DNA from: Clostridium_AM sp963780135
Lineage (GTDB): Bacteria; Bacillota; Clostridia; Clostridiales; Clostridiaceae
Length of the DNA stretch: 64,000 bases
Reading direction: 5' to 3'
Assembly: GCA_963780135.1 (NCBI GenBank)
Contig: CAWAAR010000003.1
Location: 2,232,001 to 2,296,000, forward strand
Positions 8,791-22,178 of the stretch are shown in pieces; within the stretch, counting starts at the first letter, position 1, and every line of letters starts with the position of its first letter. Both the position numbers and the translations under genes were made by a program. Below the pieces are notes generated by a model, which was not told the origin of the DNA, did not search any database, and saw nothing but the letters and a program-made list of their open reading frames with translations.

Positions 8791-9474
8791 TTGAGCAATG
8801 CTGTAATTGAAATGAAAGATATCAGCAAAGTGTACAAGACAGGAAGTAATGAATTTAAAGCTCTTTATGATGTTAACTTAACTATAAATAAAGGTGAATT
8901 TGTATCCATTGTAGGATCTTCAGGTGCAGGAAAATCTACACTGATGAATATAATAGGATGTCTTGATAAAGCATCTTCAGGACAGTATATATTAGATGGA
9001 ATGGATACTAATTGCAGTGATGGTAAGCTGGCAGAAATAAGAAACAATAAGATAGGATTTATATTTCAAAACTATAATCTTTTGCCTAAACTAAGTATAT
9101 TAGATAATGTGCGGTTACCACTAATATATCAAGGGGTTAATGATAGGGAAGCAAAACAAAGGTCAATTGAGAGATTAGAGAAAATTGGACTTGGAGGGCA
9201 TATAAAGCATAAGCCATCAGAGCTTTCTGGTGGTCAAATGCAAAGGGTTGCCATAGCAAGAGCATTAGTTACTAAACCGGAAATGATATTAGCAGATGAA
9301 CCTACTGGAGCTTTGGACAGCAAAACAGGCAGGGAAGTTTTAGAAATTCTTAAGCAATTAAATAATGAGGGTAATACAATAATTCTTATAACTCATGATA
9401 GGGATATTGCAGCACAAGCAAAAAGAATAATAACAATAAGCGATGGAACCATAGCATCAGATGAGATAAAGTAA
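8791..9474 (+). CDS. ABC transporter ATPase, MacB/LolD type
   Basis: A 227-residue ATPase. Walker A is GSSGAGKST at residues 42-50, the signature is LSGGQMQR near 147, Walker B is MILADEP, and the switch His follows in ITHD. The closest family is the LolD/MacB/YknY group, which powers mechanotransmission exporters. The start is TTG (8791) with GAAATGAGGG upstream. The adaptor lies 89 bases before and the permease 83 bases after it, forming a three-gene export operon. The family exports peptides, macrolides or lipoproteins; the cargo here is unknown. Confidence 0.92.
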   Translation: MSNAVIEMKDISKVYKTGSNEFKALYDVNLTINKGEFVSIVGSSGAGKSTLMNIIGCLDKASSGQYILDGMDTNCSDGKLAEIRNNKIGFIFQNYNLLPKLSILDNVRLPLIYQGVNDREAKQRSIERLEKIGLGGHIKHKPSELSGGQMQRVAIARALVTKPEMILADEPTGALDSKTGREVLEILKQLNNEGNTIILITHDRDIAAQAKRIITISDGTIASDEIK

Positions 9475-9557
9475 AACCCGATTGAGAGGAGTATTAGAAA
9501 TGATAGTCATCGAATAAAGGTTGATACTTAAAATCCTTAAAGGAGAGAATGGTAAAG

Positions 9558-10730
9558 ATGAAATTTACAAGTATAATGAAAATGGCAATTTTTTCTATCC
9601 TATCAAATAAGATGAGATCTCTTTTGACTATGCTTGGAATAATAATAGGAATTTCTTCTGTTATAGTTTTAGTAGGTATGGGAGATGGTACCAAGCAGAA
9701 GGTTGCTTCTCAAATAGAAAAATTGGGAACTAATCTTATAACGGTAAATATAGTAGGTAACAGAAATAAAGCTGTGTCTACTAGCGAATTAGAAGATTTA
9801 AAGAAAAAGCCAGGTATAAAAGATATTGCACCTACATTAACTCAAGGTAACATAAACATTAAAGGTGGAAGTAAGACAGCAACTACTGATATGGAGGCTA
9901 GTACACCTAATTATTCTACAATAAGAAACTTAAATGTAGATAGTGGCAGGTTTATTGAACAAAATGATTTAGACAACAGGTTTAAAGTAGCTGTAATAGG
10001 AGTAACTGTAGCAGATGAACTTTATGGCAGCAGAAATGTTACAGGAGAAACTATAAATATAAATGGATATGATTTTACTGTAATTGGAGTTTTACAAGCA
10101 CAAGGAGGCAGTGGGGGGAATTCAGGAGACGATAGAGTAATAGTTCCCCTAACTACAGCACAAAGAATATTAAAAGTTAGAGATATAAAAACTTTCTATA
10201 TTGAAGCAGCAGATAAGAATAGTGTAGATGAAGCAATGGGATATTTACAGCTGTTCTTAAACAAAAAGTATAATAATGATCCTAAAAGTTATAGGATATT
10301 TAACCAAACAAGCTTACTAGAAACCTCTAACCAAACAAACGACAGTATGACAGCAATGTTATCTGGTATAGCAGGAATTTCATTAGTTGTAGGTGGTATT
10401 GGTATAATGAATATAATGTTGGTATCTGTTATTGAAAGAACAAAAGAAATTGGTATTAGAAAAGCTATAGGAGCTAAAAGAGAACATATACTTGCACAAT
10501 TTTTAATTGAAGCAGGAAGTATAAGTGGTATAGGTGGAATGCTTGGTGTATTATTTGGATATGCTTTTGCATATGTTGGAAATAACTATTTAAAAATGAC
10601 TATTGTAATATCAAGTAATATTGTTATAATTGCTTTTGTGTTTTCATTAGCAGTTGGGATAATATTCGGTATGTATCCTGCAAATAAAGCCTCAAAATTA
10701 AATCCAATTGAAGCATTAAGATTTGAATAG
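9558..10730 (+). CDS. MacB/YknZ-like ABC permease (FtsX-fold)
   Basis: A 390-residue permease with the MacB architecture: TM1 at about residues 17-40 (LLTMLGIIIGISSVIVLVGM), a large extracellular MacB periplasmic core domain (about 45-265), then three TM segments of the FtsX fold ending in YPANKASKLNPIEALRFE, the conserved family tail. Together with the ATPase and adaptor upstream it forms a tripartite-like exporter of the YknXYZ type. I prefer the ATG at 9558 over 9549, because the AGGAGAG site ends at 9547 and would touch the earlier codon. Confidence 0.92.
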   Translation: MKFTSIMKMAIFSILSNKMRSLLTMLGIIIGISSVIVLVGMGDGTKQKVASQIEKLGTNLITVNIVGNRNKAVSTSELEDLKKKPGIKDIAPTLTQGNINIKGGSKTATTDMEASTPNYSTIRNLNVDSGRFIEQNDLDNRFKVAVIGVTVADELYGSRNVTGETININGYDFTVIGVLQAQGGSGGNSGDDRVIVPLTTAQRILKVRDIKTFYIEAADKNSVDEAMGYLQLFLNKKYNNDPKSYRIFNQTSLLETSNQTNDSMTAMLSGIAGISLVVGGIGIMNIMLVSVIERTKEIGIRKAIGAKREHILAQFLIEAGSISGIGGMLGVLFGYAFAYVGNNYLKMTIVISSNIVIIAFVFSLAVGIIFGMYPANKASKLNPIEALRFE

Positions 10731-10822
10731 GGTATCAATTTAAATAGTATTTACTCAACTTTCGCACATACAAAACTTTGACTTAATATAAGCAAGATGA
10801 GATGCAACTAGATATTAAAGTG

Positions 10823-11080
10823 TAGTGGCAGTTTGGATTTTAAATTTTACTACGTGATATATGATAAGTGTTTTATCACTGCTAAATGTTTTTAATTATT
10901 CTAAGTTCAAATTTCAGGAAAACCTAAGAACTTTGCCAAACTCGCTTCACTCAAACAGGGCTAAAGTTCTAAGGTTTTCCTGAAATTTTCACTAAGAATA
11001 ATAAAAAAACAATTTAGCTAATGTGATGAAACACTTATCATATATCCCTACGTAAAATCTAAAATTCAAACTAGTAACCA
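10823..11080. mobile_element. MITE-like element with about 105-base inverted arms and a 7-bp flanking repeat
   Basis: The left arm (10823 to about 10935) and right arm (about 10963 to 11080) are inverted copies, matching at most positions. Shared blocks include GATATATGATAAGTG, TTTCAGGAAAACCT and AGAACTTT on the inner side. The sequence TAAAGTG occurs immediately outside both ends (10816-10822 and 11081-11087), as expected for a target-site duplication. There is no coding capacity. The middle is a short unpaired segment of about 27 bases. It is a non-autonomous element; the mobilising transposase is not in the window. Confidence 0.65.
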
Positions 11081-11279
11081 TAAAGTGATTAATCTATATT
11101 TGAAAACTTTTTGTATATACTTTATATTAATATATTTTTCTCCATCAAGGGCTGATAAGTCATAACTGTAGGCTGGAATTAACTTAATATTTTAAGTAGT
11201 TTCAAATGTCTTTGCATAAAAAAACCAAAGGCGATTAGCCTATTAACTTTGAGAGAAAATTATGAAGAATACTTAAAAA

Positions 11280-11393
11280 GTTCAAATATCAAAGAACAAA
11301 TAAGGATGAGTTCCTTCGTTCTTCAGGGAATTATAATTTTTATTTTCTGACGTTAGGAAGAAAACTTCCTTATTTGTTCTTTGAACTTTGAAC
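11280..11393. repeat. Inverted-repeat element, family A copy 1
   Basis: 27-base arms at 11280-11306 and 11367-11393 (GTTCAAATATCAAAGAACAA and its near complement) enclose about 60 bases. The inner part carries TTTTCTGACGTTAGGAAGAA at about 11344, which recurs almost identically in the element at 37568-37797 (TTTTCTGACGTAAGGAAGAA). This makes the two members of one dispersed family. Confidence 0.6.
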
Positions 11394-11670
11394 TCTGTTC
11401 TTTTGAAAGTTGACTAAACCACTATTGTACATAAGCTTATTATTGTGGTATAAAAAGTGTACGCTTTATGATAAATGTAAAGTATATTATATTTAAGAAC
11501 GAATACTTGCATAATCTTTGGGAAAATAGACTATACTATATCTATTAAAACTTAGTCAGGCGTGTCATTATGTTAAACAAGTAGTATATCAGAGAATACT
11601 TGAGTATTATCTGATTCAATTGCAGTTAAGATGTATTAGGTAGATTACTTATATATGTATACATGATAAG

Positions 11671-11691
11671 ATACTCCTTGTCGCTTGAAGG
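11671..11691 (+). promoter_or_regulatory. Hairpin ahead of the tRNA/rRNA operon, copy 1
   Basis: CTCCTT and AAGGAG pair around GTCGCTTG, about 45 bases before the initiator tRNA. The hairpin and flanking bases are identical upstream of the second operon (about 22803-22822), while sequence further upstream differs. That suggests it is kept for a role such as leader processing. No T-run follows. Confidence 0.4.
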
Positions 11692-11733
11692 AGCAGCAAA
11701 ACAAAATAAATTACGGTTAATACAATGCAATGA

Positions 11734-11809
<76 letters not shown>

Positions 11810-11903
11810 AAAGTATTGACAATAAGTTAGTTTGTATAATGCTTTTTTAGTTTGATACTTAATGCTGAATTTTATAGCTGTTAACTTAGTAATAAATTAC
11901 TGA

Positions 11904-11932
11904 TTGACAAATAAAAATAAGCATGTTAAGAT
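11904..11932 (+). promoter_or_regulatory. rRNA operon 1 promoter P1
   Basis: TTGACA (11904-11909), a 17-base spacer and TAAGAT (11927-11932). It is conserved in position and sequence ahead of the second operon. Confidence 0.75.
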
Positions 11933-11985
11933 GTAAAAGCTGTGAAAACACAGCAAGTTTAACAGAAAAGAATTTGAAAAAGTTC

Positions 11986-12014
11986 TTGACAAGGTTAAGC
12001 AAACATAGTAAGAT
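11986..12014 (+). promoter_or_regulatory. rRNA operon 1 promoter P2
   Basis: TTGACA (11986-11991), a 17-base spacer and TAAGAT (12009-12014), 82 bases downstream of P1. Tandem promoters with the same boxes and spacing are typical of strongly expressed rRNA operons. Confidence 0.75.
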
Positions 12015-12149
12015 ATAAAAGTCGCTGAGATGCGGCAAGATCCTTGAAAATTAAACAGAGTGAAAGTAAGAAGACATTCTTATTTTAAATAAGCCAGTAT
12101 AGTTAAACAAATGTTTAACGTCAATAATTTGAGTACAGATTAAACTTTA

Positions 12150-13668
<1,519 letters not shown>

Positions 13669-13856
13669 TCGACGAAGTAGGTAATTCTACTTCGAAGGTT
13701 TATTTAATAGCTCTGTTTAATTTTGAAGAATCTAATTCTTCAGTTGTCCTTTGAAAATTGCACAGTGAATATAACTTTTAATAAAAGTAAAGCTAAAGGT
13801 AATTAAATACCTTTGTAGAATAAAACTCTAAAGATTAGTCTTAAGAGTAAGAAAAT

Positions 13857-16754
<2,898 letters not shown>

Positions 16755-16850
16755 AATAAATTCACTGTGCAATTTTGAAAAGATAAAATATCTTTTCTTA
16801 AAATTAAATAAGGTAAAATTGATAGAAGCGAACAGTACAAGGAAATGACT

Positions 16851-16906
16851 GAGCGAGGAACAGAGTTTACTAACGTAAATGAGTACCGCAGCGATTGAAT
16901 TGACGC
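16851..16906. repeat. 56-base segment unique to the operon 1 23S-5S spacer
   Basis: Operon 1 reads AAATGACT then about 56 bases (GAGCGAGGAACAG...GAATTGACGC) then AGTAATGTGAAGC. Operon 2 joins AAATGACT to TAGTAATGTGAAGC directly (near 27990). Either operon 1 gained a small insert or operon 2 lost one. Confidence 0.7.
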
Positions 16907-16937
16907 AGTAATGTGAAGCTTATAGCAATTTTAGTAA

Positions 16938-17054
16938 TCTGGTGATTATGACATAAAGGCAACACCCGTTCCCATTTCGAACACGATGGTTAAGCTTTAT
17001 AGTGCCGATGGTACTGCAGGGGCAGCTCTGTGGAAGAGTAGGTCGTCGCCAGGT
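16938..17054 (+). rRNA. 5S ribosomal RNA, operon 1
   Basis: About 117 bases. The terminal CTGGTG (16940-16945) pairs with CGCCAG near the 3' end, and the loop core CCCATTTCGAACACGA is standard. It lies about 180 bases after 23S. The spacer contains a 56-base segment missing from operon 2 (see repeat entry). Confidence 0.93.
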
Positions 17055-17060
17055 AATTAT

Positions 17061-17100
17061 AAGAACACTAAGCAAGTAAATTGCCTAGTGTTCTTTGTGT
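17061..17100 (+). terminator. rRNA operon 1 terminator
   Basis: AAGAACACTAAGCAA pairs with TTGCCTAGTGTTCTT around GTAAA, followed by a short T-rich tail. The same structure follows operon 2. Confidence 0.85.
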
Positions 17101-17102
17101 TT

Positions 17103-17378
17103 AAGTATAAAAAATCATTAGATAGATTTATTTGCAACAAAAATAGATTATTTATTTTTGAAAATCCATCATTGTTTAATGAAGTTATAAAAAGAACATC
17201 TGAATTTAAGCCTTCTATTGTATGTACAAGTGGACAATTGAAGCTTGCTTCAGTGGTCCTATTAGACAAGATAGTTCAAGATATACAAGAAATTCACTAC
17301 TTTTGCTTTGGAAAATTTTGCAAGGAACTTAATGGATATACGGAAAAATGTGTCATGAGTTTCATAGATATATATATA
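17103..17378 (+). pseudogene. DUF2399 (TIGR02679/JetD-like) relic
   Basis: An open frame directly after the rRNA terminator contains FIFENPSLFNEVIKR and SIVCTSGQLKLASVVLLDKI. These match the core of DUF2399, the C-terminal domain of TIGR02679 proteins (JetD-type nuclease subunit of Wadjet), where E-N-P-S and V-C-T-S-G-Q are conserved. The family protein is about 400 residues; only about 70 recognisable residues remain, with no start codon, no ribosome site and no preserved D-x-D region after it (the tail IHYFCFGKF suggests a frame change). The other Wadjet genes are absent. I regard it as a decayed fragment. Confidence 0.6.
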
Positions 17379-17413
17379 TAAAAAGCCAATGCTTAACAAC
17401 CAAGCATTGGCTT
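17376..17413 (-). terminator. Intrinsic terminator of the dCache chemoreceptor
   Basis: AAGCCAATGCTT (17383-17394) and AAGCATTGGCTT (17402-17413) form a 12-bp stem. On the minus strand it is followed by TTTTTATAT, so it ends the chemoreceptor gene read leftward. Confidence 0.8.
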
Positions 17414-17461
17414 AAAGTTTCTAAACAATTTTTTAAGTAATTGAAAAGTGGTGTATTTGTA

Positions 17462-19543
17462 TTAGTTTAATTTGAAGGTTTTTATTGATTCATTAAGAGT
17501 GGAGGACATTTTATTTAACTCTTCTGCTAGTGCTGTTACTTCCTCCATAGCTGCATTTTGTTCTTCTGTTATAGCTGAAACATGCTCAGAAGATGCTGAG
17601 AGGGTTTCAGATACTTTTGCTGCATCTTCCATAAGTATAAGTAGTTGATCTCTACTAATAACTACATTATCAAGGCTGGATGCAGTAATAATAATTTTGT
17701 TTACTACATCTTGAATTTTTGAGGAAATTTCATTAAAGGTTTCACCAGTATATTTAACTGCATCATTTTGGCTTTTTGCTACAAGTTCTGCTTGAGATAT
17801 GGCATCTTTGGCTTTATTAACATCCTTTTGAACATTGGATATAATATCTTTAACATTGTTACTTGATGCAGCAGTATCTTCTGATAATTTTCTAACCTGA
17901 TCAGCAACTACAGAGAATCCTTTTCCAGCTTCACCAGCTCTTGCAGCTTCTATAGCAGCATTTAAAGCTAAAAGATTAGTCTGTTCTGAAATTGAAGTTA
18001 TAGTATCTGCAATATTTCCTATTATATTAGCTTTTTCGCTTAGAGAATTTACAACTAGTGCTATATTATTTATAGATTGACTATTTTCTTTTGCAGCAGT
18101 TTCTAAGCTACTAATAACATTAACTCCTTTAGTGCTAACAGTATATATTTTTTCGGCAGAGTTCTTTCCTTCATTCATATAATTTGTCATAATAGAAATT
18201 TCGTCTGACAATTTTGTAGTTGTATCAAGTCCAGTAATAGAGTTTGAAGTTTGTTTTTCAGCAGCATCAGCAACATCTGAAATGTTTAAGGTAACCTGTT
18301 CAATAGATTGAGAAGTTGCATCAGTATTAATGGCTAAAGTTTTAGCTGAATTTGTTACAAGGTTTGAAGTATTGCCTATATTGTTAATAAGATCTCTAAT
18401 TTGAGATATCATGCAATTAAAGTTGTAGCTTAAGCTTCCAATTTCATCTTCACTTTTATAGTTACATTTAACTGTTAAGTCTCCTTCAGATGCTCTTTTC
18501 ATTAAAGATACTAGGTCAAGAATAGGTTGCGTAAATTTTTTTGTTAATAAATATATTAATATGACAATTAGTATTAATAATCCTAATGCTATAAAAGTGT
18601 TTTTAAGTTGAGTAGATTTTATTACTGACATAGCAAAGGCTTTATTTTCAACTGTTACCACTGCCCAGCTTTGTGATTGCCCAGGAAGCTTTATTGCAGT
18701 ATAGGCACCTAGCATTTCTTTTTTATTATTATCTGAGTATTCAACGATACCAGATTCTCCCTTTAGTGCTTTTCCAACACTTTCTTTAAGAGTTTTAGGA
18801 ATAACTATATCTTCAAGTTTGGTTTTTAGATTTCCTGATGCATCTTTTTCCACATTACCAGAAGCATCTTTAAGTAATACTGTTTTTTTCAAAGTTTTAT
18901 AATTATAAAGTTCTGAAACTTGAGCTTTATCGGGATGAGCAATTATAACACCTTCACTATCTAAAACAAATGAGTAGATGTTTTTACCATCTGAATACTT
19001 GTCCACAAGTTTTTGCAATTCATTTAATTTAAGATCAGCTCCAAATATACCTAGCATATTAGAATTTTTATCAAAAATGGGGTGAAATATTGAAGTTACA
19101 GCCATATTTCCGCTTGCAGAGTAGTAGGATTTGCTAACAAAAGGTTTTTTATCCTTCATCATTTGAGTAAACCACCATCTATTAGATCTATTTCCTAATT
19201 CTCCAGATGAACGAGCTGTTTGATTTCCAGAAGTATTTTGAATATAAAGTAAATCAAAATAAGAATTTTTAGCTAAAGCGTTTTTAAGCATTTCTTTCTG
19301 ATCTTCTAAATTGAAATCAACAGTTGTTTTGTTTTGTGCCATTTCTTCAGTAAGTGTGTAGGCTTTATCTATAAAATCCTTAACACCATCAGATATTGTA
19401 GATGAAAGCTTTTTGTTGTTATCGATTACGCTAGAAGATATGCTGCTGGAAAAATAGTAATAACATACAAAGTTAGTAATTAGAACTGGTAATAATACTA
19501 ATAATACTGTAAAAGTAATTAATTTGTTTTTAATAGATTTCAT
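17462..19543 (-). CDS. Methyl-accepting chemotaxis protein, dCache sensor
   Basis: A 693-residue chemoreceptor. TM1 is at about residues 8-30. A large extracellular double-Cache domain (about 35-290) contains NRWWFTQMM, KSYYSASGNMAVTSIFHPIF and LGIFGADLKLNELQ, typical of dCache_1 receptors for amino acids or other small ligands. TM2 is at about 312-335, then HAMP and the signalling domain (TSISEQTNLLALNAAIEAARAG). TAAAAGGAGAATATTCT precedes the ATG. No chemotaxis kinase genes are nearby. The ligand cannot be deduced here. Confidence 0.93.
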   Translation of the reverse strand: MKSIKNKLITFTVLLVLLPVLITNFVCYYYFSSSISSSVIDNNKKLSSTISDGVKDFIDKAYTLTEEMAQNKTTVDFNLEDQKEMLKNALAKNSYFDLLYIQNTSGNQTARSSGELGNRSNRWWFTQMMKDKKPFVSKSYYSASGNMAVTSIFHPIFDKNSNMLGIFGADLKLNELQKLVDKYSDGKNIYSFVLDSEGVIIAHPDKAQVSELYNYKTLKKTVLLKDASGNVEKDASGNLKTKLEDIVIPKTLKESVGKALKGESGIVEYSDNNKKEMLGAYTAIKLPGQSQSWAVVTVENKAFAMSVIKSTQLKNTFIALGLLILIVILIYLLTKKFTQPILDLVSLMKRASEGDLTVKCNYKSEDEIGSLSYNFNCMISQIRDLINNIGNTSNLVTNSAKTLAINTDATSQSIEQVTLNISDVADAAEKQTSNSITGLDTTTKLSDEISIMTNYMNEGKNSAEKIYTVSTKGVNVISSLETAAKENSQSINNIALVVNSLSEKANIIGNIADTITSISEQTNLLALNAAIEAARAGEAGKGFSVVADQVRKLSEDTAASSNNVKDIISNVQKDVNKAKDAISQAELVAKSQNDAVKYTGETFNEISSKIQDVVNKIIITASSLDNVVISRDQLLILMEDAAKVSETLSASSEHVSAITEEQNAAMEEVTALAEELNKMSSTLNESIKTFKLN

Positions 19544-19898
19544 AGAATATTCTCCTTTTAAATTAATGTTTATAAGAGGAAATTATTTTATAGGATATTT
19601 GTTTAATTCTATGAAATATTTTAACATAACTAAATGAAACCTTCTAGTGTTATTATGATAGCAAATTACAAAATAATTTAAAATTTTAAATAAAATTACA
19701 TTATTTCCAAAAATAATCTAGATTGAATTTGAAATAACTTGGGTAAAAGTTGTAGTCAACAAAGTTTAATACAAAATTATAAAAACAAATATTTAATAGA
19801 GATTTAAAAGTTATATTGGTGCTATTATAGTTAAGCAAAACTTGATATAATTATAAAAAGATTTAATATGGATTATACTTTTACAGGAGGAAATAGCT
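19544..19898. other. Intergenic region between divergent genes
   Basis: A 355-bp A+T-rich region that must hold the promoters of the leftward chemoreceptor and the rightward small protein. I see no confident promoter boxes, operators or folded RNA. Confidence 0.5.
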
Positions 19899-20249
19899 AT
19901 GGAAGAAGTAGTCAAGATATTATCAAAAGAACAAAATGAAATGATGTTAATACTAGCTAGAGCATTACAGTTATTTAAAGGAAAACAAATTATAATAGAC
20001 ACAAATGAGGATATAATGACAAATCAGCTATATGAAAATTTTGATTATAAGTTTTTTAAAAATTGTGAGGAAGAAGCTTTGCTGGATTTTCAGGATGAAG
20101 ATAATGATGCTGCTCCTACAATTTGCATAAATTTAGATAATATTTATCATATTGCAATTGATGAAAATATTGATACACATTATGTTAAGGAGATAGAAAT
20201 TGAACTTAAAAATAAATTTATAATGAATTTAAAAAAATGTTTTCTTTAA
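19899..20249 (+). CDS. Hypothetical protein, 116 aa
   Basis: I do not recognise this protein. It has a strong AGGAGG site 7 bases before the ATG, so it is probably expressed. It is soluble-looking, acidic in the middle (NCEEEALLDFQDEDND), has no signal or membrane segment, and ends in a basic helix (ELKNKFIMNLKKCFL). The N-terminal 30 residues look helical (VVKILSKEQNEMMLILARALQLFKG). The following region is a UvrA relic, so it stands alone. Confidence 0.7.
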   Translation: MEEVVKILSKEQNEMMLILARALQLFKGKQIIIDTNEDIMTNQLYENFDYKFFKNCEEEALLDFQDEDNDAAPTICINLDNIYHIAIDENIDTHYVKEIEIELKNKFIMNLKKCFL

Positions 20250-20329
20250 TATGAATTTCTACAGTGGAGTTTTTGCACATTTCTAAAATTTTGTTTCTTA
20301 TGATTTTATTAACTACAAAAATTTTCGCA

Positions 20330-20610
20330 AGCTATATACATTCAATCTCTGAAGTTTTAAAAGAAGTAGGATTTTGATATATTAAGCTTGAACAAAATAC
20401 TACAACCTTAAGTGGAGGAGAAGCTCAAAGAGTGAAGCTTGCAAAAGGACTTAGCAGAAAAACTAAAGGAAAAATTGTATATATCTTTGATAAACCTACA
20501 ACTGGGTTGCATTTTCATGATGTAGTCCAGTTGCTTGCCATCTTTAATAAATTTCTTAAGATATCGTATTATTCAGAAATGGATTTTATGGTATTTTTAT
20601 TTTGTAATTA
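20330..20610 (+). pseudogene. uvrA: UvrA C-terminal relic with in-frame stop
   Basis: The frame reads ISEVLKEVGF, a TGA stop (20375-20377), YIKLEQNTTTLSGGEAQRVK, then LAKGLSRKTKG, then a Walker B region IFDKPTTGLHFHDV. This is the ABC signature and Walker B region of excinuclease UvrA. In a working enzyme the Walker B reads DEPTTGLH; here the catalytic Glu is Lys. With the stop, the lost N-terminus and the lost C-terminus it is clearly non-functional. A genuine uvrA presumably lies elsewhere. Confidence 0.85.
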
Positions 20611-20745
20611 GTTTACAAAATACAGCTTACATCATTATATTAAATTATCATGAAAATAAAATGAACCATTTAGTATATATATCCATCTAATTAGTGTAAA
20701 GCAAAAAAGTAGCGCTGCAGTTTGCAAAGAAAGGTAGGAAGTCAA

Positions 20746-21228
20746 TTGAATAAAGAAACATTTATAGCTAATGTTCTTGAAGCTGAATCTATTTTATATC
20801 ATGTATCTAAATCAATTTTGACTCATGATCAAGATTGCGAGGATGCAGTTCAGGGAACAATTTTAAAAGCCTATGATAAAATAGATACGCTGAAGAAAGA
20901 ACAATATTTTAAAACATGGTTGGTTAGGATACTCATAAATGAATGTTATGATTTAAAACGCAAAGAGTATCCCAAGGTGTCTTATGAAGAATACTTTGAG
21001 TCTACCAAGGCTGATGATAGAAAAGATTATAGAGAATTATATTTGGCTATTCAGAATTTACCAGAGCGTATTCGTATTACAATTGTTCTTTATTATGTAG
21101 AGGGATATTCAGTAGAAGAAATTAAGCGGATTTTAGAAATACCTCCAGGAACTGTAAAAAGTAGATTAGCAAAAGGACGAAAATTATTAAAAATAAAGTT
21201 AGAGAATATGGAGGCAGTTTATGAATAA
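20746..21228 (+). CDS. ECF-type sigma-70 family RNA polymerase sigma factor
   Basis: A 160-residue group 4 sigma factor. Region 2 spans about residues 5-75 (DQDCEDAVQGTILKAYDKID..FKTWLVRILINECYD). Region 4 is at about 100-155 (LPERIRITIVLYYVEGYSVEEIKRILEIPPGTVKSRLAKGRKLL), a helix-turn-helix for the -35 element. The TTG at 20746 is chosen because AGGTAGGAAG lies 5 bases upstream; an earlier in-frame TTG (20722) has no such site. The next gene overlaps it by 8 bases and encodes a membrane protein, the usual anti-sigma arrangement. The signal is probably envelope stress. Confidence 0.9.
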   Translation: MNKETFIANVLEAESILYHVSKSILTHDQDCEDAVQGTILKAYDKIDTLKKEQYFKTWLVRILINECYDLKRKEYPKVSYEEYFESTKADDRKDYRELYLAIQNLPERIRITIVLYYVEGYSVEEIKRILEIPPGTVKSRLAKGRKLLKIKLENMEAVYE

Positions 21229-21991
21229 ATACAATTGGAACAAAGCCTTTCCAGATACACCTGAAAGTTTTAAAAATAAGGTAAGTTCAACATTAAATAG
21301 TTTACCAGATAAAAAGGAGAATGATAAAATGAAAAATGGAAAAATGCGAAAAATAGGATCAATTAAGAAAAAAATTATGGTTGCATTAGTGGCTGCTATT
21401 GTAATGGGAACAACTGTATTTGCTGCAGGAAAAATATATTCTATAACTTCAAATTTAAGTAATATACCAACATATACTACTATACCTACAGCAGAACAGG
21501 TGAAAAAGGATTTTGAATTTAATCCCAAATTAGTTAAGAAATTTGACAATGGATATACTTTTGCAAAAGGATACACTGTAAATAATGAAGGAGCTGATGA
21601 GAAAGGTAATTCTGTAGGAAAAACAAAGTCACTTGATTTTACTTATACAAAAGGCAATGATGAATTAAGTCTTTCTATTGAAAATGGAAGGTTAGATGAA
21701 AGATCAAAGAAAGAGGTTGATATTGCTACTTATAACGGTATAGATTTATATTATGATTCATATGCTAATAAGCTTGAGCCAGCAAATTATAAAATGACAG
21801 AACAAGATAAAAGGGATAAGTTATCTGGTAAATATGTATTTACTTATGGATCTGAAAAGGAAAAAATCTCTCAAGTTCAATGCTTAAATTGGATGCAAGA
21901 TGGAATTAACTATTCTTTCTTAGGAATTGATTCTAATATATCAAAAGATGAATTAGTTAAAATGGCACAGCAGGTTATAAGTACCAAATAA
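21221..21991 (+). CDS. Membrane-anchored DUF4367-like protein, probable anti-sigma factor
   Basis: A 256-residue protein with a cytoplasmic N-terminus of about 50 residues (NKAFPDTPESFKNKVSSTLNSLP), one TM segment at about 52-70 (KKKIMVALVAAIVMGTTVFAAG) and an extracellular domain of about 180 residues. The final domain (LNWMQDGINYSFLGIDSNISKDELVKMAQQV) resembles DUF4367, where W..DG..Y.L.G.....EL...A is the usual closing pattern. The 8-base overlap with the sigma gene implies coupled translation. An anti-sigma role is inferred from context; the N-terminus shows no zinc-binding anti-sigma motif. Confidence 0.75.
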   Translation: MNKYNWNKAFPDTPESFKNKVSSTLNSLPDKKENDKMKNGKMRKIGSIKKKIMVALVAAIVMGTTVFAAGKIYSITSNLSNIPTYTTIPTAEQVKKDFEFNPKLVKKFDNGYTFAKGYTVNNEGADEKGNSVGKTKSLDFTYTKGNDELSLSIENGRLDERSKKEVDIATYNGIDLYYDSYANKLEPANYKMTEQDKRDKLSGKYVFTYGSEKEKISQVQCLNWMQDGINYSFLGIDSNISKDELVKMAQQVISTK

Positions 21992-22136
21992 AACGGTAGT
22001 GCATATTAAATTTAAAGTTTTTAAAATAGAATATAATCCCTAGAAAATTGCTTGTTTCTTACTATGAGGGACAATATTCAGTGAAAGTTTATTTTATATA
22101 TTTTTGAGAATAGTTAGATTTTCTATATAGAGTAGT

Positions 22137-22174
22137 AGCCATAATGAATTTTAATGTCATTATGGCTTTCTTTT
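22137..22174 (+). terminator. Intrinsic terminator of the sigma/anti-sigma operon
   Basis: AGCCATAATGA (22137-22147) pairs with TCATTATGGCT (22157-22167), followed by TTCTTTT. It sits about 145 bases after the DUF4367 stop. Confidence 0.8.
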
Positions 22175-22178
22175 AACG

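Noticed and set aside
10823..11393. CRISPR array or leader
   Set aside because: The repeats are inverted, not direct, there are no regular spacers, and no cas genes occur in the window.
11816..11840. Third rRNA promoter, TTGACA and TATAAT just after tRNA-fMet
   Set aside because: The spacer is only 13 bases, too short for sigma-A, and the -10 box is weaker in the second operon (CATAAT).
16986..17100. Possible start of the DUF2399-like frame inside the 5S gene
   Set aside because: The frame runs back into 5S rRNA and the terminator only by chance. The recognisable protein sequence starts after 17120.
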